Assembly: GCF_011765465.1 (NCBI RefSeq)
Contig: NZ_CP050265.1
Span: forward strand, 3,239,133 to 3,303,132
Direction: 5' to 3'
Length of the DNA stretch: 64,000 nt
Source of the DNA: Erythrobacter sp.
Lineage (GTDB): Bacteria > Pseudomonadota > Alphaproteobacteria > Sphingomonadales > Sphingomonadaceae
Within the stretch, counting starts at the first letter, position 1. Each line of letters begins with the position of its first letter. Positions 56,962 to 64,000 of the stretch are shown piece after piece. Made by a program: the position numbers and the translations under genes. Under the pieces are notes generated by a model. The model did no database searches. It had not been told where the DNA came from and saw only the letters and a list, made by a program, of their open reading frames with translations.

Positions 56962-58698
56962 ATGAGCAAATCCCCCCGGCTCGCTGCGCCCGTCTCGCGC
57001 CGCGGCCTCATCACCAGCACCGCCGCCCTTGCCGCCGCCGCCGCGCTGCCCATGCCCGGCTGGGCGAAGGGCCGCTCACTGTCGCGCGCGGCGCAGGGCT
57101 TCGGCGAGCTTTCGGGCGAGGACATCGCGCTCACCATCGGCGAACATCACTTCATGACCGGCGGACGCGCGGGGCACGCCGTGGCGGTGAACGGGTCGGT
57201 TCCCGGCCCGCTGATCCGGCTGCGCGAAGGGCAGGACGTGCGGCTCCACGTCACGAACAATCTCTCTGAGGACAGCTCGATCCACTGGCACGGCCTGCTG
57301 CTGCCGTTCCAGTTCGACGGGGTGCCGGGCGTCAGCTTTCCCGGAATTCGCCCGGGGGAGACTTTCACCTATTCCTTCCCCGTCCGCCAGAGCGGGACCT
57401 ACTGGTGGCATTCCCATTCGGGGCTGCAGGAACAGGCGGGGCATTACGGCCCGCTGGTGATCGAAAGCGCCGATCCGGACCCGCGCTACGACCGCGACTA
57501 TGTCGTGCTGCTGTCCGAATTCACCCCGCTCCACCCGCACGACATCATGCGCAAGCTCAAGGTCGGGGAGCACTACTTCCAGCGTCAGATGCAGACCGCA
57601 TCCGAAGGCGAGATGCCGGGCGATATGCGGCGGATGTGGGGCCGGATGCGGATGAATCCGCGCGACATCGCGGACGTGACGGCGAACACCTACACCTATC
57701 TCGTCAACGGGCACGGGCCCGCCGACAAGCTCGAATTGGCGTTCCGCCCGGGCGAGCGGGTGCGCCTGCGCGTCATCAACGGCTCGGCCATGACTTTCTT
57801 CAACGTCCGCATCCCCGGCGTGCCGATGACCGTCATCGCCGCCGACGGGCAGGAGGTGGACGAGGTCGAGGTGGACGAATTCCAGATCGGCGTCGCGGAA
57901 ACCTACGATGTGATCGTAGCGCCCCCCGCCGGAAGCCACGCGATCGTCGCCGAAAGCATGGATCGGAGCGGCATGGGCGTCGCCAGCCTCACCAGCCACG
58001 CCGGCCATATCGCGACCCCGCCGCCGCTGCGCGAAATCCCGACGCTCACCATGACCGACATGGGAATGGGCGGGGGCATGATGGACCACGCCGCGATGGG
58101 TCACGACATGGAGGGGATGGAGGGCATGGACCACTCCATGCGCGACACCTCGCTCCTGCCCGCCGACGTCAAGGCGGGGCCGGGCATGGACATGGTCGCG
58201 CCCATGCCGTCCGACCGAATGAATTTTCCCGGCCTCGGCCTCGACGAGGTCGAGCACCGCGTCCTGCGCTATACAGACCTCAGGGCGAAGCGGATGAACC
58301 CGCACCGCGAGGTCGACCGCGAGATGGAAATCCACCTCACCGGGAACATGGAACGCTATATGTGGTCCTTCGACGGTCGGAAATTCACCGCCGTCACCGA
58401 TGACCCGATCCGTTTCGGCTATGACGAGCGCGTGCGGGTGAAGCTCGTCAACCAGACCATGATGGCGCACCCGATCCACCTCCACGGCCATTTCTTCGAG
58501 CTTGTGAACGGGGCGGACCATATGCACCAGCCCTTGAAGCACACCGTGGTGGTCCAGCCGGGCGGCACGGCGACCTTCGATCTCACCGCCAACGAGCCGG
58601 GCGACTGGGCGTTTCACTGCCACCTCCTCTATCATATGCACGCCGGCATGATGCAGGTCGTGACCGTGCGGCCCTTCCCGCAGAACGGGCGGGCGTGA
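56962..58698 (+). CDS. copA: CopA-type multicopper oxidase
   Basis: A 578-residue periplasmic copper oxidase. The N-terminus is a Tat signal (VSRRGLITSTAALAAAAALP). The four copper-binding blocks are intact: SIHWHGLLLPFQFDG, TYWWHSHSGLQEQ, HPIHLHGHFFELV and FHCHLLYHMHAGMMQV, which hold the type 1 and trinuclear sites. A Met/His-rich insertion (about residues 375-400, containing MGMGGGMMDHAAMGHDM) resembles the copper-loading region of CopA/CueO. It oxidises Cu(I) to less toxic Cu(II). The ATG starts 13 bp after a CsoR-type box, with no ribosome site in between. It overlaps copB by TGATG, so both are one unit. Confidence 0.95.
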   Translation: MSKSPRLAAPVSRRGLITSTAALAAAAALPMPGWAKGRSLSRAAQGFGELSGEDIALTIGEHHFMTGGRAGHAVAVNGSVPGPLIRLREGQDVRLHVTNNLSEDSSIHWHGLLLPFQFDGVPGVSFPGIRPGETFTYSFPVRQSGTYWWHSHSGLQEQAGHYGPLVIESADPDPRYDRDYVVLLSEFTPLHPHDIMRKLKVGEHYFQRQMQTASEGEMPGDMRRMWGRMRMNPRDIADVTANTYTYLVNGHGPADKLELAFRPGERVRLRVINGSAMTFFNVRIPGVPMTVIAADGQEVDEVEVDEFQIGVAETYDVIVAPPAGSHAIVAESMDRSGMGVASLTSHAGHIATPPPLREIPTLTMTDMGMGGGMMDHAAMGHDMEGMEGMDHSMRDTSLLPADVKAGPGMDMVAPMPSDRMNFPGLGLDEVEHRVLRYTDLRAKRMNPHREVDREMEIHLTGNMERYMWSFDGRKFTAVTDDPIRFGYDERVRVKLVNQTMMAHPIHLHGHFFELVNGADHMHQPLKHTVVVQPGGTATFDLTANEPGDWAFHCHLLYHMHAGMMQVVTVRPFPQNGRA

Positions 58699-59730
58699 TG
58701 CGCCTTTTCCTGCTGGTTCCCGCCGCGCTCGTCGCGGCGCCCCTGCACGCACAGGACCATGCCGGCCACGGCGCGCCCCCTGCCGAGACCGCGAGCGAGC
58801 TGGACCACTGCGCGATGGGCCACCTGCCGCCCGAACAATGCCCGCCGCAGGACGAAGCCGAGGAAGATCATTCGGCCCACGGCGCGATGGAAGACATGGC
58901 CGAGGACGAGAGCGCCATGCCCGGCATGGACCACTCCGCCCACGAAGCCGCGCCCGACAAGTCCGCTCCCGGTGCCGCGAGCGAAACCGCCGTCCCGCCG
59001 CGGGCCTTCGAAGGCCCGCGCCACGCCGCCGACGCGGTCTGGGGCGAGGCGGCCATGGCCCCGGCCCGCGCCGCGCTGGCGCGGGACAGCGGCGGATTTC
59101 GCACCGGCATGGTGATGATCGAACGGTTCGAAGCGCGCCTTGCCGCCGATGGCGGCGCCGATGCTTTCCTGTGGGACGCCCAGGGCTTTTACGGCGGCGA
59201 CATCAACCGCTTCGTCATCAAGACCGAAGGCGAGGGCGAGTTCGGCGGCGATCTCGAAAACGCCGAGGCGCAGGCGCTCTACAGCCGGGCGATCGGCCCG
59301 TTCTTCGACCTTCAGGCGGGCGTGCGCGTGGACGACGCACCCGACACGCGCGCGCACTTTGTCGCGGGCATACAGGGGCTTGCGCCCTATATGTTCGAGC
59401 TCGACGCGGCGCTGTTCCTGTCCACCGAGGGCGACCTCACGGCGCGGATCGAGGCCGAATACGACCAGCGCATCACCCAGCTCCTGATCCTCCAGCCCCG
59501 CATCGAGGTCGAGCTTGCCGCGCAGGACATTCCCGAGCGTGCGATCGGCGCAGGCTTCACGAAAATCGAGCCGGGCGTGCGGCTGCGCTACGAATTCCGC
59601 CGCGAATTCGCGCCCTATCTCGGCATCGAATACGAAGCGAAGGCCGGGCGCACAGCCGACATCGCGCGCGCCCGCGGGGGAGGACCCCGACGGGATCAGG
59701 CTCCTCATCGGCCTGAGGACATGGTTCTGA
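58698..59730 (+). pseudogene. copB: CopB outer-membrane copper-resistance protein, frameshifted near the C-terminus
   Basis: A CopB-family protein of about 343 residues if repaired. A signal peptide (ends PLHAQ) and a His/Met-rich region (DHAGHGAPP, MPGMDHSAHEA) precede the beta-barrel domain (FEARLAADGGADAFLWDAQG, APYLGIEYEAKAGRTADIAR). After ADIARA the frame is lost at a CCC at 59671-59673: removing one C gives AAGEDPDGIRLLIGLRTWF and a stop at 59728-59730, matching the usual CopB end. Without repair the frame runs on to 59819 inside tRNA-Gly, a clear sign that it is wrong. An extra base in GC-rich sequence (error) or a true mutation are both possible. It overlaps copA by TGATG. Confidence 0.85.
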
Positions 59731-59798
59731 CCCGAAAGGGCCACCGTCGAACCTGTATTGACCGCTTGCGAATTATCGTGCCAAGGGGCGAGCGCATT

Positions 59799-59872
59799 GC
59801 GGGTGTAGCTCAATGGTAGAGCAGAAGCTTCCCAAGCTTAAGACGAGGGTTCGATTCCCTTCACCCGCTCCA
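59799..59872 (+). tRNA. tRNA-Gly (CCC anticodon)
   Basis: A 74-base cloverleaf: acceptor GCGGGTG with CACCCGC, D-arm GCTC...GAGC, anticodon loop TTCCCAA giving CCC (reads GGG glycine codons), T-arm GAGGG/CCCTT with loop TTCGATT, discriminator T, and an encoded CCA. All stems except one outer anticodon-stem pair are base-paired. It lies between copB and the convergent DUF1501 gene. Confidence 0.97.
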
Positions 59873-59916
59873 GCCCCCGCGGCATTTCCCCGCCATCCTC
59901 GCCGAGCCGACGCTGC

Positions 59917-61360
59917 CTAGCCCGCCTGTGCCGCCTCTTCCTTCATGAAGCCGAGGTCGGGTTCGTCGAAATTGCCGATATTGGGCGAAACGAGCGGGAT
60001 CTCGGCGTCGGACACGCCGAACCACTTTGCCAGCGTTGCCGAATACTGGTCGACCGATGTCGTCGGCAGCAGGCGTCCCTGGCCCACCTGTCCGTCGTCC
60101 TCGACCGAGATCGTCGGCGCGGTGCCGTAGAACTGCCCTCCCCGGACCGCTCCGCCGAGCACGAAATGATGCGATCCCCAGCCATGGTCCGAGCCGTCGC
60201 CGTTCGAGGACAGCGTGCGCCCGAAATCCGATGCGGTGAAGGTCGTCACCCGGTCCGCGACGCGCGATCTCGACCATTGCCCGGTAAAAGGCGTCGAGCG
60301 CGAAATCGACACCGGCGAGCAGACCCTCATGCGTGCCGATCAGGCCGTCATGGTTGTCGAAACCGCCCGTGGCGACGAGGAAGACCTGCCGCTTCACGCC
60401 CAGCTGGTTGCGGCCCGCGATCAGCCGCGCAACGATCTGGAGTTGCGAGGCGAGGCTGTTGCCGCTGCCGAAATCGGTCGCGAGGTTCACGCCCGAAATC
60501 GCGTCGTTGATGAAGCCCGAATACTGGATCGAGCGGGCGTTCATCGTCGCATAATCGGCCGCGAACACGTGGTTGCCCTGGGCCGTGATCAGACTGCGCA
60601 GCGCATCGCTCGCCGCCCCGGAGCCATAGAAATTGCGCCCGAGCGCGCCGATCTCGATCGCGCCGGCCGGAGCAATGCCGTAAGGCTGCACCTCGTCGCC
60701 TGAAAGGAACACCGCATTGCCGGTCGCATTGATCGCGGTGAACATCGAATTGGTGTTGCTGCTCGCCGCGAGGTCGCCGATCCGCCCGCCCCAGCCCGAG
60801 GTCGACCCTTCGGGCCGGCCCGATTGCCACGTCGATTGCTGGTCGTTGTGAGAGAACAGCTTTGCCGGGCGGGGGAAACTGGTGATGTTTTCGCTTTCGA
60901 ACTGCGCCCTTGTCAGCGGCACGATCAACGGGCCGACATTGAGCAGGGGCGCCATGGCGCCCTGGTCGAAGCGCGATTTGAGCCGCGGCATGGTGGGGGC
61001 GAGCGCGAGCTGCATATCGTCGGTCAGGGTCTGCTCTTCGAGCGGGCTGAGCACCTGTCCCGTAAGCGCCGCGCGGTCGATCGCGATGCCTCCATTCGCC
61101 GGCAACCCGCCCCGGATCGCGGAATAGCGCGCATAATTGGCGGCATCGAAGGGGATAAGCGTGTTGGCGTGATCGTTCCCGCCAAGCAGGAACACGCAGA
61201 CCAGCGCCTTGTAGCCGTCGCCGCTCGCAAAGGCCGCCGCGTCGGACAGGCCGGCCAGGCCGAGCGCATAGCCCGATGCCGCCCCCATCATCGCGAGCTG
61301 CCCCGATCGCCGCATGAAGGCGCGGCGCGATATTTCCCCGGCCTTGCCGATATGGACCAT
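59917..61360 (-). pseudogene. DUF1501-family protein, frameshifted
   Basis: A DUF1501 protein of about 480 residues if repaired. The N-terminus has a Tat-like start (EISRRAFMRRSGQLAMMGAA), followed by YKALVCVFLLGGNDHANTLIP and further family sequence. After YRAMVEIA near 60259-60266 the frame is lost; reading one base off gives VADRVTTFTASDFGRTLSSN and HGWGSHHFVLGGAVRGG, both DUF1501 signatures, ending at TAG 59917-59919. The defect lies in a GCGCG repeat. Start at 61360 follows GAGGAGCGG. It lies 11 bp behind a DUF1800 gene, a standard pair in proteobacteria; members are predicted sulfatase-like or export-associated proteins with no settled function. Confidence 0.85.
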
Positions 61361-61371
61361 CCGCCGCTCCT

Positions 61372-63231
61372 CTACTTCTGCACCAGGTAATCGTTCGAGA
61401 CCATCACTAGCAGCACCGCGCGGTGGATCTGCGCAAGCTTCGCCGCCTCGCTGCTCGCCGGGCTCACCGGAGTGGCGCCGAGCGCATCGGCAATGGTCGT
61501 GCGGGTCGATTGCGACAGCTGCCCGGCGGTGAGCAGCAGGTCGAGGCGGTCGAGCAGGGCATCGATATCGTGCACGATATCGAGTTCCTGGGCGTAGGTC
61601 GCCCTGACATCGAACATCCATCCCCCGCGCCCGTCGATCGTGCGCTCCATGAAATTGATGTAGCTGGCAGCCGTCGTCTCGTTGACGATCTGGAATTCGG
61701 GCGCGACGAGATCCGCCGCGGCGGCCTGCGAATTCGCGGGCGTGTAGCCGGGGCGGAAGAAATTGAAGACCGACGGCGAGCGAAGCGGCGACTGGCCGAG
61801 CCGGTTCGCGCTCTGCGACAGGTTCTGCATCAGCCACGCGCCCGTGTCGCTGCGCGCGCCGAAGGTCCGGCCCCACTGGGCGAAGCGCAGCATGGGCTCG
61901 CGCAGCTTGCCGAAGGTCGTGCTGGTGAGCGAGGCGGGCGAAAGCGCCTCGTCGTCGAGCAGCACCGCCTTGAACACGGCCCTGAGGTCGCCGCGAACGC
62001 CCGAACCATTGTCGTCGAACGCCTGCGCGACCCGGCGGACGTAATCAGGCGAGGGATTGCTGGTGACGAGGCGCTGGATCATCTGCCGGCCGAAGAACGG
62101 CCCGACATTGGGGTGATTGAACAGCGTGTCCATCGCGATCCGCAGCGATTCGGGCGCCCCCGTCCCGGCGGGGATCGTGGTGCCGAGGAAGCGCTTTTCC
62201 TCCAGCGAATGCGTGTCGCGGCCGAAGGGAAAGCGGCGCGCCGGGTCGGCCGTCATCGGGGCGCGCAGCAGCCGGGCTTCGGGCACGTCGAGGTCGGGCT
62301 GGGACGGCGGGGAGGCGAACTTGATGTCGCCCGAATAATCGTAATTATACCCGGTGAAGACCTTGGCGATCCCGGTCACGTCGTCATTGGTGTAGGTCTC
62401 GATCGGCTCGCCCGCGCCATCGGTGCGCACCGTGCCGTCGGCGTTGAGCTCGAACAGCCCGATCGAGAACAGCTGCATGACTTCGCGGGCGTAGTTCTCG
62501 TCGGGGACGCGGCCCGTCGTCGGATCGGCTTTCTGGTTGCCGAGCGTGTTGAGGAAGACGCCCATCGCCGCATTGAGCGTGATCGCCTCGATCAGGTCGC
62601 GGAAATTGCCGAAGGCGTGGCTCTTGAGGATGTCCCAATAGGCGCCGATCGCGCTGCTCGGCCAGATCGTGATGTTGTTGACCGAGACGACGAAGAATTC
62701 GGACAGCGCGAGCGCAATGCGCTTGCGGACCGAATTGCGGCCCGACAGCAGCTGGCTCCAGATCATGTAGTCGGCCGGGTCCGAACGGAAGAACCACTGG
62801 TTGTCGTCGACATCCTCGAAGCCCAGGCCCGAGAGGAACTGCTCGGCGGTCTGTTCGATGGACTGGTTTATCTCGCGGTCGAGCCACGCCTCGTAGCCTT
62901 CCGAGCGCAGCTCGAGAACGTCGCCGGGGCTCACCGAAAGCCCGGCGTGCAGGGCGAAGCGGGCCGCTTCCTCGTCGGTCTGCGGCTTCAGCACGGTGGG
63001 CGGGGCCGCGCCGCCGCCCCCGCCTGCCGAGGCGGAGCCGCCAGGCGATCCCGAACCGCCACCCCCGCAGGCCGCCGTGGCAAGACCGAGCGCGAGCGCG
63101 GCCGTGCCGGGCGCGGCGATTCCGGCGGGCTTTGCGGGTTCGTCCTGCGTGTTGGAGGAAGGTTCCGGCGACCCGGCGGGGCCGCTTTCGGCCGCTATGC
63201 GCTCTTCGGGCTGTTCCAGCGTGTCGGACAC
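61372..63231 (-). CDS. DUF1800-family lipoprotein-like protein
   Basis: A 619-residue protein of the DUF1800 family, always found beside DUF1501. It opens with a charged segment, then a lipobox-like LGLATAACGGGGSGS (about residues 45-60) and a Gly-rich linker. Family blocks are ARFALHAGLSVSPGD, WSQLLSGRNSVRKRIALAL, LNTLGNQKADPTTGRVPDEN, YAREVMQLFSIGLFELN and LREPMLRFAQWGR. GTG at 63231 with GGAGGGGGAG upstream is the likely start. The pair is probably exported and may act on the cell surface; no enzyme activity is established. Downstream is the frameshifted DUF1501 gene. Confidence 0.88.
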   Translation of the reverse strand: MSDTLEQPEERIAAESGPAGSPEPSSNTQDEPAKPAGIAAPGTAALALGLATAACGGGGSGSPGGSASAGGGGGAAPPTVLKPQTDEEAARFALHAGLSVSPGDVLELRSEGYEAWLDREINQSIEQTAEQFLSGLGFEDVDDNQWFFRSDPADYMIWSQLLSGRNSVRKRIALALSEFFVVSVNNITIWPSSAIGAYWDILKSHAFGNFRDLIEAITLNAAMGVFLNTLGNQKADPTTGRVPDENYAREVMQLFSIGLFELNADGTVRTDGAGEPIETYTNDDVTGIAKVFTGYNYDYSGDIKFASPPSQPDLDVPEARLLRAPMTADPARRFPFGRDTHSLEEKRFLGTTIPAGTGAPESLRIAMDTLFNHPNVGPFFGRQMIQRLVTSNPSPDYVRRVAQAFDDNGSGVRGDLRAVFKAVLLDDEALSPASLTSTTFGKLREPMLRFAQWGRTFGARSDTGAWLMQNLSQSANRLGQSPLRSPSVFNFFRPGYTPANSQAAAADLVAPEFQIVNETTAASYINFMERTIDGRGGWMFDVRATYAQELDIVHDIDALLDRLDLLLTAGQLSQSTRTTIADALGATPVSPASSEAAKLAQIHRAVLLVMVSNDYLVQK

Positions 63232-63309
63232 TCGCGCTCCCCCTCCCTGTCGTCGCGCTATCAACGTGAAAGGAACGGGCGGGTCTGTCAAACCCTTCGC
63301 CGGGCAAGG

Positions 63310-63800
63310 TTATTGCAGGGTCGCGCCCTTCGCCGGATCGCCCGCGCGGAAGATCAGGGTTTCGACTTCGGTGCCGCTGCCGATGTTCACCCGGTTCTCC
63401 TGCCGCGCCCACACGTCGGTGAGGATCAGCGAGCGCACGGTGAGGCGCGCGCCGGGCCGGGCGAGGGCGCTTCCTGGTAAATGACGAGGCTGCCCCCGTC
63501 GATCTCGCTGCCGAGCAGCGTGAAGGCGACCGGCTCGCCCGCGTGGGTGACGGTGAAGCGTTCCGCGATGTAGCGCACGAATTCGCGGCGGCTGGGGATG
63601 TCGCCGATGATGTCGGGCGCGGCGATCCCGCGCCGCTTCAATGCGTGTTCGGCATCGTGGAGCGGCACGCGGTGGACCACTTCGAGCATCCCCGTGCGCG
63701 CATTGTGCGAGACGATCGAGATCGCGGTCTTCTGCTGGTGCGCCGATGCCGGCAGCGCCAGCACCAGCGCCGCGAGGAGCGCGAGCAGCCAGCGGATCAT
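63310..63800 (-). pseudogene. DUF6702-like secreted protein, frameshifted
   Basis: A small exported protein with a signal peptide (LALLAALVLALPASA) and sequence IISHNARTGMLEVVHRVPLH-like (KTAISIVSHNARTGMLEVVH), DAEHALKRRG and EFVRYIAERFTVTHAGEP. After VIYQEAPSPGPAR the annotated frame ends at 63426, but another frame continues RLTVRSLILTDVWARQENRV and ETLIFRAGDPAKGATLQ to TAA at 63310. The break is in GCGCGCGC at 63444-63453 and needs a two-base removal or one-base addition. Repaired length is about 162 residues. It starts by overlapping the M1 peptidase stop (ATGA). The family name is from memory of neighbours of M1 peptidases. Confidence 0.65.
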
Positions 63801-64000
63801 TGCGAACCCTGGCTTTCCGCCATCAGGTCGCGGCCCGTGCGCGAGCTTGCCTCGGGCGACTTGAAGGCTTCGACCCGGCTTTCGATGATGCGGCGCGGAT
63901 AGTAGTTGTTCTCGACGTCCGCATCGGCGGTTTCCCAGTCGGGATCGACGACGACGCTGGCGAGCCGCTTGCCCTTGGGAAAGACGAGCAGCTTGCTCAC
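63797..64000 (-). CDS. M1-family metallopeptidase, C-terminal fragment
   Basis: Only the last 67 residues lie in the window; the gene runs off the right edge. The segment VVVDPDWETADADVENNYYP followed by RRIIESRVEAFKS matches the C-terminal end of large M1-family (aminopeptidase N-like) zinc peptidases of sphingomonads. The zinc motif HEXXH is outside the window. The stop overlaps the start of the DUF6702-like gene by ATGA, so the two are one operon. Confidence 0.72.
   Translation of the reverse strand: MSKLLVFPKGKRLASVVVDPDWETADADVENNYYPRRIIESRVEAFKSPEASSRTGRDLMAESQGSQ

Noticed and set aside
59731..59819. Extension of copB through the intergenic region into tRNA-Gly
   Set aside because: The added residues match nothing and overlap a tRNA; the family-typical C-terminus lies in the other frame.

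Overview
The window is high-GC, gene-dense DNA that looks like an alphaproteobacterium of the order Sphingomonadales, most likely an Erythrobacter-type member of the family Erythrobacteraceae. The pointers are split two-gene methionine synthase, large TonB-dependent receptors, a UrcA protein, an I78-type inhibitor, and two bacteriochlorophyll-pathway enzymes: a light-dependent protochlorophyllide reductase and a BciA-type 8-vinyl reductase. Together these suggest an aerobic anoxygenic phototroph. The taxonomic call is inference; no rRNA or complete photosynthesis cluster is present.

Layout. 1-9.6 kb: end of a lactate permease, a P2-type cation ATPase, a GH65 disaccharide phosphorylase with a beta-phosphoglucomutase, a Pfk-2 type sugar-phosphate kinase and PEP synthase, a compact central-carbon cluster. 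10-17.1 kb: a soluble PAS chemoreceptor, then a tightly coupled RND efflux operon (adaptor, pump, NodT-type outer membrane factor). 17.1-29.7 kb: an M14 peptidase, light-dependent protochlorophyllide reductase, a TonB receptor paired with a beta-propeller phytase, a second large TonB receptor, and bciA. 29.7-35.5 kb: an ArsR-methyltransferase fusion regulator with a clear palindromic operator, then metF and split metH. 35.6-40.4 kb: a tandem glycine riboswitch followed by gcvT-gcvH-gcvPA-gcvPB. These two blocks together make and use one-carbon units.

40.4-51.3 kb: a flippase-like protein and a nucleotidyltransferase, an Nmad3-like protein, then a largely translationally coupled minus-strand valine-degradation operon (acyl-CoA dehydrogenase, hydroxyisobutyryl-CoA hydrolase, enoyl-CoA hydratase, mmsB plus small companions), RidA, an I78 inhibitor and mmsA. 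51.4-54.1 kb: a membrane-anchored winged-helix/TPR regulator and urcA. 54.1-59.7 kb: a copper-response locus with csoR, two near-identical CsoR-type boxes, a glutaredoxin-MauE fusion, cytochrome c, a lipoprotein, DUF305, CopA-type multicopper oxidase and CopB. 59.8-64 kb: tRNA-Gly(CCC), a DUF1501/DUF1800 pair, a DUF6702-like protein and the end of an M1 peptidase.

Three genes in the last 5 kb (copB, DUF1501, DUF6702-like) are each broken by a small frameshift inside a GC-rich repeat, with intact family sequence resuming in another frame. Local sequencing or assembly error is as likely as real decay. The most interesting signals are the two bacteriochlorophyll genes among nutrient-uptake genes, the two-box CsoR regulon with uncharacterised members, the regulator/operator in front of metF-metH, and the Nmad3-like gene.
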